Assembly: GCF_009765365.1 (NCBI RefSeq) | Contig: NZ_VTOM01000001.1 | Location: 372,001 to 436,000 of the forward strand | Origin: Antarcticirhabdus aurantiaca | GTDB lineage: Bacteria > Pseudomonadota > Alphaproteobacteria > Rhizobiales > Rhizobiaceae | Length of the DNA: 64,000 nucleotides | Direction: 5' to 3' | Shown: positions 1-9,125 of the stretch, one piece after another | How positions within the stretch are numbered: the stretch's first letter is position 1 | Layout: every line of letters starts with the position of its first letter | The notes under the pieces: generated by a model | Seen by the model: the letters and a program-made list of their open reading frames with translations, nothing else | The model's database searches: none | Told to the model about the DNA's origin: nothing | Translations under genes and position numbers: made by a program

Positions 1-405
1 CAGGTCGAGCACGGGGCGAAGGCCCGCATCGAGCCAGGGCCGCCGCGCCGCCGCGATGCCGACGGGCACGCCGACCGCCATGCAAACCGCGGTCGAGGCG
101 ATGACGAGGGCGAGCGTTTCCGTCGTTTCCTTCCAGTAGCCGAGATTGATGATCAGGAGGAGGCCGCCGACGGTGAGGAGGACCGGCGCGATCCGTCGCC
201 GCAGCAGGAAGGCCAGGATGCCGAAGCCGGCCACGACGACGAGCGGATGCGGCTCCGCCAGGACGAACAGGATCGCCTCGATGAAGGCGGACAGAACCGC
301 CTGGATCCAGTCGAACAGGAATTGGAGGTGGGTCGTCAGCCAGTCGACGGCGGCCTCGGCATAGTCGCCGAGCGGCAAGGGATGGTCTTCGATCCAGGAA
401 AGCAC
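1..405 (-). CDS. proW: Glycine betaine/proline betaine ABC importer permease, N-terminal part
   Basis: Membrane permease of a betaine (osmoprotectant) ABC importer. It would form the channel for substrate delivered by the binding protein encoded just upstream. About 135 codons are visible before the gene leaves the left edge. Hydrophobic stretches are seen (AEPHPLVVVAGFGILAFLL, IAPVLLTVGGLLLIINLGYW), then the start of the conserved permease core (VIASTAVCMAVGVPVGI). I chose the GTG at 405, with GGGGA about 10 bases upstream. An in-frame ATG at 459 lies inside a perfect hairpin and is less likely. It follows proX on the same strand after a 91-base gap, and the ATPase subunit should lie beyond the window. 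The family call rests on these motifs and the proX neighbour. Confidence 0.82.
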   Translation of the reverse strand, partial: MLSWIEDHPLPLGDYAEAAVDWLTTHLQFLFDWIQAVLSAFIEAILFVLAEPHPLVVVAGFGILAFLLRRRIAPVLLTVGGLLLIINLGYWKETTETLALVIASTAVCMAVGVPVGIAAARRPWLDAGLRPVLDL

Positions 406-444
406 GCGCGCCGCGTCCCCCGCAGGCTGGAGCCGGATGGAGAA

Positions 445-467
445 GCGGCCGGATCGCATCCGGCCGC
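445..467 (-). terminator. Hairpin between proX and proW
   Basis: Perfect inverted repeat: GCGGCCGGAT, a 3-base loop, then ATCCGGCCGC. It lies 30 bases past the proX stop on the transcribed strand. No long T-run follows (TTCT only), so it is more likely an attenuating or mRNA-stabilising hairpin that keeps binding-protein expression above permease expression than a full terminator. Confidence 0.5.
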
Positions 468-496
468 CACGAGATCATGCCGTTCGGAGCCGAAGC

Positions 497-1444
497 TCAG
501 GACAGGCCGAGATGCTCCTTGACGGCGGCGAGCCCGTCCTGCCCGTCCAGCGTCGTCACGCCCTGGAGCCAGGGCTCCCAGCTTCCCGGGTTGGCGGTCA
601 GCCAGGCCTTGGCGGCGTCTTCCGGATCCTCGCCCTCGTCGATGATCGCGCCCATGATCTGGCTCTCCGAATCCAGCGTGAACTGGATGGCGTCGAGGAG
701 CTTGTTGGCGTTCGGGCACTCGGCCGCGTAGTTGGCGCGGGTGACCGTCGAGACCGTCGCGCCGCCGTAGTTCGGGCCGAAGAAGTCGTCGCCGCCGGCA
801 AGGTATTCGAGCTGGAAGTTGGTGTTCATCGGATGGGGGGCCCAGCCGAGGAAGACGATCGGCTCGTTCGCCTTGGTGGCGCGGGCGACCTGCGCCAGCA
901 TGCCCTGCTCGGACGACTCGACCAGCTCGAACTTGCCGAGATCGAAGGCGTTCTTGTTGATCATGTCGAGGATCAGGCGGTTGCCGTCGTTGCCCGGCTC
1001 GATGCCGTAGATCTTGTTGCCGAGCTTGTCGGCGAACTTGCCGATGTCGGCGAAGCTTTTCAGCCCCTCGTCGAAGAGGGCCTTGGGCACCGCCAGCGTG
1101 TACTTGGCGCCTTCGAGGTTGGTGCCGAGGTCGACCACCGACTTGTCGGCGAGATAGGGGGCGACGTCGGCCTGCATGGAGGGCATCCAGAGGCCGAGAA
1201 AGGCGTCGAGGTCGTTGTTCTTCAGCGAGGCGAAGGTGACCGGCACGGCGAGCACCTTCACGTCCGGCTCGTAGCCGAGGCCCTCGAGAACCTGTGAGGC
1301 GACCGCGGTGGTCGCGGTGATGTCGGTCCAGCCGACGTCCGACAGGCGGACGGTCTCGCAGGCCTCGCCGTCCTGGGCGGCGGCGGGCCCGGCAAAGGCG
1401 GCGGCAGCGAGCGCGGTTGCGGCAATGGCGAGGATCGGTCTCAT
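497..1444 (-). CDS. proX: Glycine betaine/proline betaine substrate-binding protein
   Basis: Periplasmic binding protein of a betaine ABC importer, 315 aa. The signal peptide is clear (MRPILAIAATALAAAAFAG, cleavage after PAAAQ near residue 24). The mature part has family motifs with tryptophans that form the aromatic cage for quaternary amines: VGWTDITATTAVASQVLEG, FLGLWMPSM and VFLGWAPHPMN. The ATG at 1444 is preceded by AAGGAG at good spacing. An in-frame extension of 27 codons upstream has no signal-peptide character and is rejected. The permease gene follows after a hairpin, so the pair probably forms an operon. Choline, glycine betaine or proline betaine could each be the ligand. Confidence 0.9.
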   Translation of the reverse strand: MRPILAIAATALAAAAFAGPAAAQDGEACETVRLSDVGWTDITATTAVASQVLEGLGYEPDVKVLAVPVTFASLKNNDLDAFLGLWMPSMQADVAPYLADKSVVDLGTNLEGAKYTLAVPKALFDEGLKSFADIGKFADKLGNKIYGIEPGNDGNRLILDMINKNAFDLGKFELVESSEQGMLAQVARATKANEPIVFLGWAPHPMNTNFQLEYLAGGDDFFGPNYGGATVSTVTRANYAAECPNANKLLDAIQFTLDSESQIMGAIIDEGEDPEDAAKAWLTANPGSWEPWLQGVTTLDGQDGLAAVKEHLGLS

Positions 1445-1571
1445 GGGGTCTCCTTGCGGCCGACGGAAATCGCCAGCCCTCTTCTTCGGGCTTGCTGGAC
1501 GGGCCAAAGAGTGACCTCTCCGCACCCCGTCCTCAAGCGTGAATGCGACGTTTCGGCCGCGGATGAAACAG

Positions 1572-2033
1572 TCAGAGCGCGAGCGCGCTCGTGTTCTTGA
1601 TCTCCTCCATCACGGCATAGGTGTGCGTTTCCCGGACGCCGGGAAGGTTCAGGAGCGCATCGGACAGGAAGGCGCGGTACGCCGCCATGTCCTTGACCCG
1701 CGCCTTGAGGAGGTAGTCGAAGCCGCCCGCCACCATGTGGCACTCCATGATGTCGGCGTTGGCGCGGGCCGCCTTGGCGAATTCGGCGAAGACGTCCTCG
1801 CTGGTGCGGTCGAGGCGCACCTCGACGAAGACGATGAGACCGCGCCCGAGCTTCTCCGGCGACAAGCGCGCGGCATAGCCGAGGATGAAGCCCTCGGCCG
1901 TCAGGCGCCGCACGCGGTCGGCCGTGGCGGTAGGCGACAGGTGGACGCGGTTGGCCAGCTCCGTCGTCGTCAGCCGCCCGTCGCGCTGGAGCTCGTCGAG
2001 GATCTTCAGGTCCTTGCGGTCGATCGCCGTCAT
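1572..2033 (-). CDS. putR: Lrp/AsnC-family regulator of proline catabolism
   Basis: Small transcription factor of the Lrp/AsnC family, 153 aa. The N-terminal winged helix-turn-helix is at about residues 5-50 (TTELANRVHLSPTATADRV is the recognition region). The C-terminal RAM ligand-sensing domain contains MVAGGFDYLLKARVKDM. It is divergent from putA across about 118 bases. In other alphaproteobacteria this arrangement marks PutR, which activates putA in response to proline; applying that role here is inference from context. Its operator is expected in the shared gap at 2034-2151, but no clear symmetrical site was seen there. Confidence 0.85.
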   Translation of the reverse strand: MTAIDRKDLKILDELQRDGRLTTTELANRVHLSPTATADRVRRLTAEGFILGYAARLSPEKLGRGLIVFVEVRLDRTSEDVFAEFAKAARANADIMECHMVAGGFDYLLKARVKDMAAYRAFLSDALLNLPGVRETHTYAVMEEIKNTSALAL

Positions 2034-2151
2034 GTCCGCGGTTGAAGCATGGTTTCGCCCCGGAAGTCACGGCTTGCGCCCCAAAGAACGGTGGGAAGCG
2101 CGCCGGGCTCCTTTGCTATGTGCGGGACATCCCCGACGGAGACCCGCCCCC

Positions 2152-5100
2152 ATGTCGCTCGCCCCCGCCGCGTCCTTCCCCCCGGCCTTTTCCGCTCCCT
2201 TCGCCCCCGACGAGGAGGGCGTCGTCGCCCGCCTCCTCCAGGCGAGCGCCGCCTGGCGCCACGACGAGACCGCCGTCGACGCGCGGGCGCGGCGGATCAT
2301 CGAGGGCATCCGCGGGCGCTCTGGCGGCATCGGCGGCGTCGAGGACTTCCTGCGCGAGTTCGGCCTGTCGACCCGTGAAGGGCTCGCGCTGATGATCCTC
2401 GCCGAGGCGCTGCTGCGCGTGCCCGACGCGCAGACGCAGGACCGCCTGATCGAGGACAAGATCGGCGCCGGCGACTGGGCGAACCGCGAGGAGGGCGGCG
2501 AGCGCATGCTGACGGCGGCTTCCGCCTGGGCGCTCGGCGTTTCCGCCCGCATCATCCGCCCCGGCGAGACGCCCGAGGGCGTCCTCTCCGGCCTCGTCAA
2601 GCGCGTCGGCGCGCCGGCCGTGCGCCACGCGACGCGCCAGGCCATGCGCTTCCTCGGCCGGCACTTCGTCCTCGGCGAGACGATCGAGGATGCCCTCGAC
2701 CGGGCGAAGGCCGCCGAGAAGAAGGGCTACCGCCACTCCTACGACATGCTGGGCGAGGGCGCCCGCACGGCCGCCGACGCCAAGCGCTACTTCCGCTCCT
2801 ATGCCGACGCCATCGAGGCGATCGGCGCCAAGGCCGGCAGCCACGCGCTGCCCGACCGCCCCGGCATCTCGGTGAAGCTCTCGGCGCTCCACCCCCGCTT
2901 CCAGCCGACGCAGCGCGAGCGGGTGATGCGCGAGCTCGTGCCGGACGTTCTCCAGCTCGCCCGCCGCGCCAAGGCGCACGACCTGAACCTGACGATCGAC
3001 GCGGAAGAGGCGAGCCGGCTGGAGCTGTCGCTCGACGTCATCGACGCGGTGGTGCGCTCCGGGGAGCTTGCCGGCTGGGACGGCTTCGGCCTCGCCATCC
3101 AGGCCTATGGCAAGCGCGTTCTGGCCGTGATCGACCACGTCGACGCGCTGGCGGAGGCCGCGGGCATCCGCATGATGGTTCGCCTCGTGAAGGGTGCCTA
3201 CTGGGACTCCGAGATCAAGCTCGCGCAGGAAAAGGGCCTGTCCGGCTTTCCCGTCTACACCCGCAAGGCCTCGACGGACCTGTCCTATCTCGTGGCGGCG
3301 AAAAGCCTCCTCGAACGGCGCGCCCGGCTCTATCCCCAGTTCGCCACGCATAACGCGCTGACCGTCGCGACCATCCTGGAAATGGCCGGCGACGAGCCCT
3401 CCGGCTTCGAGTTCCAGCGCCTCCACGGCATGGGCGAGGCGCTCTACGAGATCGTGCGCGAGGAGAACGCAAAGCGCGTGCCCTGCCGCATCTACGCGCC
3501 GGTCGGCGGCTATCGCGACCTTCTCGCCTATCTCGTGCGCCGGCTCCTGGAGAACGGCGCCAACTCCTCCTTCGTCGCCAAGGTCGGCGATTCCGACGTG
3601 CCGGTGGACGAGCTGCTGAAGCGCCCGCGCGATCTTCTGGCCGGCGCCTCCGCCGCCAATCCGCGCATCATCCTGCCGGCCGCGCTGTTCGGCGCGCGGC
3701 GCAACTCGGCCGGGCTTGAATTCGGCGAGCGTGCCGGATTCGAGCGCTTCCTCGCGCGCCGAAACGAGGCGGCGAACAAGCGCGTGGCCCTCGAGGGCGC
3801 GAGCGTGCCCGTTCGCTCGCCGGTCGACGGTTCCGAGGTCGGCGCCTGCCGCCCCTTGAGCGAGGCCGAGGCGCGCGCGCTGATGGACCGGGCGGCCAGG
3901 GCCGTGCGGGCCACGGGCCAGGTGCCGGTGTCGCGTCGGGCCGCCGCGCTGCGGGGCGCCGCCGACAAGATCGAGGCGCGGGGCGCCGAGTTCACCGCGC
4001 TCCTCGCCCGCGAGGCCGGCAAGACCATCGACGACGCCATCGCCGAGATCCGCGAGGCGGCCGACTTCCTGCGCTTCTATGCCGGCGAGGCGGAGCGGGT
4101 CTTCGGGCACGCCGAGGCGCTGCCCGGTCCGACGGGCGAGGAGAACAAGCTCGTTCACCGGCCGCGCGGCGTCGTCGTCGCGATCTCGCCCTGGAACTTC
4201 CCGCTAGCGATCTTCATCGGCCAGGTCGCCGCGGCGCTGGCGGCGGGCAACGTCGTCGTCGCCAAGCCGGCCGAGCAGACGCCGCTCGTCGCCGGCATCG
4301 CCGTCTCGATCCTGCGCGAGGCGGGCATCTCCGCCGATGCCCTGCACCTCGCGGTCGGCGACGGGGCGGTCGGCGCGGCGCTCGTCGCGCATCCCGCCTG
4401 CGCCATGATCGCCTTCACCGGCTCGACCGAGACGGCGCAGGCGATCAACCGGGCGCTGGCGGCCAAGAGCGGACCGATCGTGCCGCTCCTCGCCGAGACC
4501 GGCGGCATCAACGCCATGGTGGCCGACGCGACGGCTCTCCCCGAGCAGGTGGCGGACGACGTCGTCTCCTCCGCCTTCCGCTCGGCCGGCCAGCGCTGCT
4601 CGGCGCTGCGGCTCCTGTTCCTTCAGGCCGACGTCGCCGACCGCGTGGTCGAGATGATCGAGGGCGCGGCGGCGGAGCTCGTCGTCGGCGATCCCGCCGA
4701 CCCCGCCACCGACATCGGCCCGGTCATCGACGCCGAGCAGAAGCGCATGCTGGACGAGCACGTCTCCGCGATGGAGCGCGAGAAGCGCGTTCGCTTCAAG
4801 GGCAAGCTCCCGGCAAGCCTGCCGCCCGGCGGCCACTGGGTCGCGCCGGCGGTCGTGAAGCTCGACCGGCCGGAGCAGCTGACGCGCGAGATCTTCGGCC
4901 CCGTCCTCCACGTCGTCACCTGGAAGGCGGGCGAGCTCGACAAGGTCTGCGACGCCATCGAGGCGACGGGCTACGGGCTGACGCTCGGCATCCACAGCCG
5001 CATCGACGAGACCATCCGCACGGTTTCCGAGCGGCTGTCGGTCGGCAACGTCTACATCAACCGCAACACGATCGGCGCCGTCGTCGGCTCTCAGCCCTTC

Positions 5101-5238
5101 GGCGGCTCGGGCCTGTCGGGCACCGGTCCGAAGGCGGGCGGGCCGAACTACCTCCAGCGCTTCGCCATCGAGCAGGTGGTTTCCACCAACACGGCGGCGG
5201 CCGGCGGCAATGCCAGCCTCATCGCCATGGAGTCGTGA
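2152..5238 (+). CDS. putA: Bifunctional proline dehydrogenase / L-glutamate gamma-semialdehyde dehydrogenase
   Basis: Oxidises proline to pyrroline-5-carboxylate (FAD-dependent) and then to glutamate (NAD-dependent), with channelling between the two sites. It has 1028 aa, the short form of PutA without the N-terminal ribbon-helix-helix DNA-binding domain of the E. coli protein, which fits a separate regulator next door. The proline dehydrogenase barrel covers about residues 180-480 (SVKLSALHPRFQ, VRLVKGAYWDSEIK). The aldehyde dehydrogenase part covers about 540-1010 and shows VAISPWNFPLAIF, catalytic Glu782 (LLAETGGINAM) and catalytic Cys816 (SAGQRCSALR). The start is the ATG at 2152 after GGAG. 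The reading frame is open further upstream, but that stretch overlaps putR in antisense and is not homologous. A strong terminator follows. Confidence 0.95.
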   Translation: MSLAPAASFPPAFSAPFAPDEEGVVARLLQASAAWRHDETAVDARARRIIEGIRGRSGGIGGVEDFLREFGLSTREGLALMILAEALLRVPDAQTQDRLIEDKIGAGDWANREEGGERMLTAASAWALGVSARIIRPGETPEGVLSGLVKRVGAPAVRHATRQAMRFLGRHFVLGETIEDALDRAKAAEKKGYRHSYDMLGEGARTAADAKRYFRSYADAIEAIGAKAGSHALPDRPGISVKLSALHPRFQPTQRERVMRELVPDVLQLARRAKAHDLNLTIDAEEASRLELSLDVIDAVVRSGELAGWDGFGLAIQAYGKRVLAVIDHVDALAEAAGIRMMVRLVKGAYWDSEIKLAQEKGLSGFPVYTRKASTDLSYLVAAKSLLERRARLYPQFATHNALTVATILEMAGDEPSGFEFQRLHGMGEALYEIVREENAKRVPCRIYAPVGGYRDLLAYLVRRLLENGANSSFVAKVGDSDVPVDELLKRPRDLLAGASAANPRIILPAALFGARRNSAGLEFGERAGFERFLARRNEAANKRVALEGASVPVRSPVDGSEVGACRPLSEAEARALMDRAARAVRATGQVPVSRRAAALRGAADKIEARGAEFTALLAREAGKTIDDAIAEIREAADFLRFYAGEAERVFGHAEALPGPTGEENKLVHRPRGVVVAISPWNFPLAIFIGQVAAALAAGNVVVAKPAEQTPLVAGIAVSILREAGISADALHLAVGDGAVGAALVAHPACAMIAFTGSTETAQAINRALAAKSGPIVPLLAETGGINAMVADATALPEQVADDVVSSAFRSAGQRCSALRLLFLQADVADRVVEMIEGAAAELVVGDPADPATDIGPVIDAEQKRMLDEHVSAMEREKRVRFKGKLPASLPPGGHWVAPAVVKLDRPEQLTREIFGPVLHVVTWKAGELDKVCDAIEATGYGLTLGIHSRIDETIRTVSERLSVGNVYINRNTIGAVVGSQPFGGSGLSGTGPKAGGPNYLQRFAIEQVVSTNTAAAGGNASLIAMES

Positions 5239-5559
5239 CGGGCAGAGCAGTTGCGTCAGTTTGGGACAAGCATGCCGGCCTAGTGTCGGCATGTCGCGGA
5301 AACGATGGCACGCGCCGCTCCCGGTTTCTCCTCCCGTACCGGGTCCTGGCCCCTCGGCTTTCACGACGATCGAACGGGTGTCCCGCGCGGCGATCCTCCC
5401 TGCAGCCGCGCGAAACCCCGGCATGACATGCATCGCATCAGGAACCCGGCGCGGCACCCGCGCCGGGTTTTTGCCGTCGCCTCTCAAGGCCCCCGGAGCT
5501 ATGGTCCGCCGGAACGGCGGCCCCCGAGTCGCCGCGGCACGGGATTGACCGGAGGCGGA
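5239..5559. other. putA-fhs intergenic region
   Basis: A 321-base gap. It holds an imperfect inverted repeat shortly after the putA stop (CATGCCG ... CGGCATG, about 5273-5293) and the putA terminator at 5443-5472. The remainder before fhs has no recognisable promoter or riboswitch. The frame is open through most of it, but no start or homology supports coding. Confidence 0.6.
5443..5472 (+). terminator. Rho-independent terminator downstream of putA
   Basis: Arms AACCCGGCGCGG and CCGCGCCGGGTT (12 bp, perfect) with a CAC loop, followed directly by a T-run. It is a textbook intrinsic terminator separating putA from fhs. Confidence 0.9.
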
Positions 5560-7239
5560 ATGGCGACGGTGCTGTCGGACATCGAGATCGCGCGGGCCGC
5601 GAAGAAGAAGCCGATCCGGGACGTCGCGGCGCGCCTCGGCATCGCCGAGGACGACCTCGTCCCCTACGGCCGCGACAAGGCGAAGATCTCGGCCGAGTTC
5701 ATCCGGTCGCTGGACGGCCGGCCGGACGGCAAGCTGATCCTCGTCACCGCGATCAACCCGACACCGGCCGGCGAAGGCAAGACGACGACGACGGTCGGCC
5801 TCGGCGACGGCCTCAACCGCATCGGCAAGCGCTCGGCGATCTGCATCCGCGAGGCCTCGCTCGGCCCCTGCTTCGGCGTCAAAGGGGGCGCAGCCGGCGG
5901 CGGCTACGCGCAGGTCATTCCGATGGAGGACATGAACCTCCACTTCACCGGCGACTTCCACGCCATCACCTCGGCCCACAACCTCCTCGCCGCGCTCGTC
6001 GACAACCACATCTACTGGGGTAACCGCCAAGCCATCGACACGCGCCGCGTCACCTGGCGCCGCGTCCTCGACATGAACGACCGGGCCCTCCGGCAGATCG
6101 TCTCCTCGCTCGGCGGCGTCCCCAACGGCTATCCCCGCGAGACCGGCTTCGACATCACCGTCGCCTCAGAGGTCATGGCGATCCTGTGCCTCGCCCGCGA
6201 TCTCGAGGACCTCGAAGCCCGGCTCGGCCGCATCGTCGTCGCGAGCCGCGTCGACCGCAGCCCGGTGACGGCCGCCGACATCGGCGCGGCCGGCGCCATG
6301 GCCGTGCTCCTCAAGGACGCGCTGCAGCCGAACCTCGTGCAGACGCTGGAGAACAATCCCGCCTTTGTCCATGGCGGCCCCTTCGCCAACATCGCGCACG
6401 GCTGCAACTCGGTGCTGGCGACGAAGACGGCGCTGAAGCTCGCCGACTACGTCGTCACCGAGGCCGGCTTCGGCGCGGATCTCGGCGCCGAGAAGTTCTT
6501 CGACATCAAGTGTCGCATCGCCGGGCTGAAGCCGGCCGCCAGCGTCATCGTCGCGACGGTGCGGGCGCTGAAGATGAATGGCGGGGTGCCGAAGGACGAG
6601 CTCGGCCGCGAGGACGTCGACGCCGTGAAGCGCGGCGCGGCCAATCTCGGCCGGCACATCGAGAACGTCAAAAGCTTCGGGGTGCCGGTGGTGGTCGCGA
6701 TCAACCATTTCGGCACGGACACGGATGCCGAGATCGAGGCGGTGAAGCGCTACACCGCCGGCCTCGGCGTCGAGGCCGTGCTGTGCCGCCACTGGGCGGA
6801 AGGCTCGGCCGGCATCACCGAGCTCGCCGAGAAGGTCGCCGCCATGGCCGACCACGGCGCCGACAACTTCGCCCCGCTCTATCCCGACGACATGCCGCTC
6901 TGGGAGAAGATCGAGACGGTGGTCAAGCGCATCTATCGCGGCGCCGAGGCCACCGCCGAACGAAGCGTGCACGCGCTCCTCGCCGACTTCGAAGCGCGGG
7001 GCCACGGGCACCTGCCGGTCTGCATGGCGAAGACGCAGTATTCTTTCTCGACCGACCCGTCCCTGTTGGGCGCCCCGAGCGGCCATTCGGTCCACGTGCG
7101 CGAGGTGCGCCTGTCGGCGGGCGCGGGCTTCGTCGTCGCGATCTGCGGGGAGATCATGACCATGCCCGGCTTGCCGCGCAGCCCGGCGGCCGAGCGCATC
7201 TTCCTCAACGAGGCCGGCCAGATCGAGGGCCTATTCTGA
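5560..7239 (+). CDS. fhs: Formate--tetrahydrofolate ligase
   Basis: Makes 10-formyl-tetrahydrofolate from formate, THF and ATP in one-carbon metabolism. The protein has 559 aa, full length for the family (about 555-560). The nucleotide-binding stretch [20 protein letters not shown] lies near residue 65. Further family blocks include [39 protein letters not shown] and the C-terminal [18 protein letters not shown]. The ATG at 5560 has GGAGG directly upstream. The long in-frame extension would cross the putA terminator and is rejected. The next gene, the ModE-like regulator, begins about 35 bases after the stop. Confidence 0.97.
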   Translation: MATVLSDIEIARAAKKKPIRDVAARLGIAEDDLVPYGRDKAKISAEFIRSLDGRPDGKLILVTAINPTPAGEGKTTTTVGLGDGLNRIGKRSAICIREASLGPCFGVKGGAAGGGYAQVIPMEDMNLHFTGDFHAITSAHNLLAALVDNHIYWGNRQAIDTRRVTWRRVLDMNDRALRQIVSSLGGVPNGYPRETGFDITVASEVMAILCLARDLEDLEARLGRIVVASRVDRSPVTAADIGAAGAMAVLLKDALQPNLVQTLENNPAFVHGGPFANIAHGCNSVLATKTALKLADYVVTEAGFGADLGAEKFFDIKCRIAGLKPAASVIVATVRALKMNGGVPKDELGREDVDAVKRGAANLGRHIENVKSFGVPVVVAINHFGTDTDAEIEAVKRYTAGLGVEAVLCRHWAEGSAGITELAEKVAAMADHGADNFAPLYPDDMPLWEKIETVVKRIYRGAEATAERSVHALLADFEARGHGHLPVCMAKTQYSFSTDPSLLGAPSGHSVHVREVRLSAGAGFVVAICGEIMTMPGLPRSPAAERIFLNEAGQIEGLF

Positions 7240-7274
7240 CCGCGGCCGGGGAGGGGCGGCTGTCGCACCTGCGG

Positions 7275-7610
7275 GTGGAGCTTCCCGGCGGCGTCGCCCT
7301 AGGGCCCGGCAAGGCGGCGCTCCTGGAAGCCATCGGCGAGGCGGGCTCGATCGCCGCCGCCGGCCGGCGGCTGCGCATGAGCTACAAGCGCGCCTGGGGC
7401 CTCGTCGAGGCGCTGAATGCCGACTTTCCGACGCCGCTCGTCGAATCGTCCCGCGGCGGCGCGGCGCAAGGCGGCGCGCACCTGACGGAGCGCGGCGAGG
7501 CGGTTCTCGCGCGCTACCGCGCCATGGAGGCGAAGGCCGTGGCGGCGATCGCGGCGGACCTCGCGGCGCTCGCCGATCTCGCGCGCCGCGATGTGTCCCA
7601 TGGGACATAA
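7275..7610 (+). CDS. modE: ModE-like regulator, DNA-binding domain only
   Basis: Winged-helix DNA-binding protein of the ModE N-terminal type. Visible blocks are LGPGKAALLEAIGEAGSIAA and RRLRMSYKRAWGLVEALN, the typical recognition helix. At about 111 aa it lacks the C-terminal molybdate-binding (Mop/TOBE) domains of E. coli ModE. It lies directly before modABC and a palindrome of the expected type, so it probably represses that operon. The start is uncertain. GTG 7275 is the first standard start, but the preceding codons (LSHLR) look like the family's N-terminus, and GGAGG at 7250-7254 is well spaced for a CTG at 7260. No ATG, GTG or TTG lies just upstream in frame. Confidence 0.75.
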   Translation: MELPGGVALGPGKAALLEAIGEAGSIAAAGRRLRMSYKRAWGLVEALNADFPTPLVESSRGGAAQGGAHLTERGEAVLARYRAMEAKAVAAIAADLAALADLARRDVSHGT

Positions 7611-7640
7611 CGGTTGCCCGAATCGGACCCCTACCTATAA

Positions 7641-7664
7641 CGATATGTCGGGATCAACATATCG
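7641..7664. promoter_or_regulatory. Mo-box-like operator before modA
   Basis: Perfect palindrome with arms CGATATGT and ACATATCG around an 8-base spacer, ending 13 bases before the modA start. Size, AT-rich arms and position match the Mo-boxes bound by ModE-type repressors before mod operons. Binding by the adjacent regulator is inferred. Confidence 0.75.
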
Positions 7665-7677
7665 GAGCCGGCCGTTC

Positions 7678-8430
7678 ATGCGCATCACCCGCCTTGCCCT
7701 TCTCGCCGGCCTCGTTCTTGCCGCGCCCCTGCCGGCCTTCGCCGACACGGCGAGCGTCGCGGTCGCCGCCAACTTCACGGAAGCGGCCAAGGAGATCGCC
7801 GCGGCCTTCGCCGAGAAGACCGATCACGAGGTGCAGCTCTCCTTCGGCGCGACCGGCGCGCTCTACACGCAGGTGACGCAAGGGGCGCCCTTCCAGGTCT
7901 TCCTCGCCGCCGACGACGAGCGCCCGACCCTCGCGGTCAAGGAGGGTTATGGCGTCGAGGGCAGCGTCTTCACCTACGCCGTCGGCAAGCTGGCGCTCTA
8001 CAGCGCGAGCGCCGACGTGACGGACGGCGAGGCGGCGCTGAAGGCGGGCAGCTTCGACAAGATTTCCATCGCCAATCCAGAGACCGCCCCCTACGGCGCG
8101 GCGGCCGTCGAGACCATGGAGAAGCTCGGCGTCTACGAGGCGCTGAAGGGGAAGGTGGTCCAGGGCCAGAGCATCGCCCAGGCCTTCCAGTTCGTCGAGA
8201 CCGGCAATGCCGAGCTCGGCTTCGTCGCGCTCGCGCAGGTCATAAACGCCGCAGCCGGCTCGCGCTGGGACGTGCCGCAGGACCTCTACGAGCCGATCGG
8301 CCAGGACGCCGTGCTCCTCAAGACCGGCGCCGACAACCCGGCCGCCACCGCCTTCGTCGACTTCCTGAAAACCGACGAGGCGAAGGCCATCATCGCAAGG
8401 TATGGCTACGGCCTCGACGCCGGCGCCTGA
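7678..8430 (+). CDS. modA: Molybdate ABC transporter substrate-binding protein
   Basis: Periplasmic molybdate/tungstate-binding protein, 250 aa. It has a signal peptide ([22 protein letters not shown], about 22 residues) and then typical ModA motifs: [45 protein letters not shown] and [17 protein letters not shown] lies before the ATG at 7678. An in-frame opening from 7591 would include the operator and is rejected. It is the first structural gene of modABC, and modB starts 17 bases after its stop. Confidence 0.93.
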   Translation: MRITRLALLAGLVLAAPLPAFADTASVAVAANFTEAAKEIAAAFAEKTDHEVQLSFGATGALYTQVTQGAPFQVFLAADDERPTLAVKEGYGVEGSVFTYAVGKLALYSASADVTDGEAALKAGSFDKISIANPETAPYGAAAVETMEKLGVYEALKGKVVQGQSIAQAFQFVETGNAELGFVALAQVINAAAGSRWDVPQDLYEPIGQDAVLLKTGADNPAATAFVDFLKTDEAKAIIARYGYGLDAGA

Positions 8431-8447
8431 GATCCGAGGGGAGGGGC

Positions 8448-9125
8448 ATGGACTTCGACGGCGAGATCGGCGGCGCGATCCTTCTCACGCTCCAGCTCGC
8501 GACCGTCACCACGCTCCTCCTTCTTCTCGTCGGCATTCCGCTGGGATGGTGGCTCGCCCGCACGAAGAGCCGGGCCAAGGAAGTGGTCGGCACGCTCGTC
8601 GCGCTGCCCCTCGTCCTGCCGCCGACCGTCCTCGGCTTCTACCTCCTCGTGGCGCTGGGGCCGGACGGGCTCGGCGGGCTCTTCGGCGTGCGCACCTTCG
8701 CCTTCACCTTCGAGGGCCTCGTCTTCGGCTCGGTGGTCTTCTCGCTGCCCTTCGCCGTCCAGCCGATCCGCGACGCCTTCGAGGCGGCCGGCGAGCGCCC
8801 CTTCGAGGTCGCCGCGACCCTGCGCGCCTCGCCGCTCGACGCGTTCCTTTCCGTCGGCCTGCCGCTCGCCCGACCCGGCATTCTCACGGGCGCCGTCCTC
8901 GGTTTCGCCCACACGGTCGGCGAGTTCGGCGTCGTCCTGATGATCGGCGGCAACATCCCCGGCGAGACCAAGGTCCTCTCCATCGCCATCTTCGACTTCG
9001 TCGAGACGCTTCGCTGGCGCGAGGCTCACATCCTCTCCGCCGGCATGCTCGTCTTCGCCTTCGCGGTGATCCTGACGGTCTCGGTGATCGACCGCCGCGC
9101 GAGACGGGCGAGGGCAGGGGCGTGA
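8448..9125 (+). CDS. modB: Molybdate ABC transporter permease
   Basis: Inner-membrane permease, 225 aa, normal for ModB, with about five hydrophobic helices (for example [15 protein letters not shown] and [14 protein letters not shown]). The cytoplasmic EAA loop that docks onto the ATPase is seen at [18 protein letters not shown]. The ATG at 8448 follows a GAGGGG ribosome-binding site. The stop overlaps the modC start by four bases (GTGA), which indicates translational coupling. Confidence 0.94.
   Translation: MDFDGEIGGAILLTLQLATVTTLLLLLVGIPLGWWLARTKSRAKEVVGTLVALPLVLPPTVLGFYLLVALGPDGLGGLFGVRTFAFTFEGLVFGSVVFSLPFAVQPIRDAFEAAGERPFEVAATLRASPLDAFLSVGLPLARPGILTGAVLGFAHTVGEFGVVLMIGGNIPGETKVLSIAIFDFVETLRWREAHILSAGMLVFAFAVILTVSVIDRRARRARAGA

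Noticed and set aside
459-459. ATG at 459 as the proW start
   Set aside because: It lies in the loop-proximal arm of a perfect hairpin with no ribosome-binding site; GTG 405 has one.
2116-4158. 680-codon open frame antisense to putA
   Set aside because: Composition is the Arg/Gly/Ala/Val/Asp pattern of a shadow frame, with no family motifs; putA is certain.
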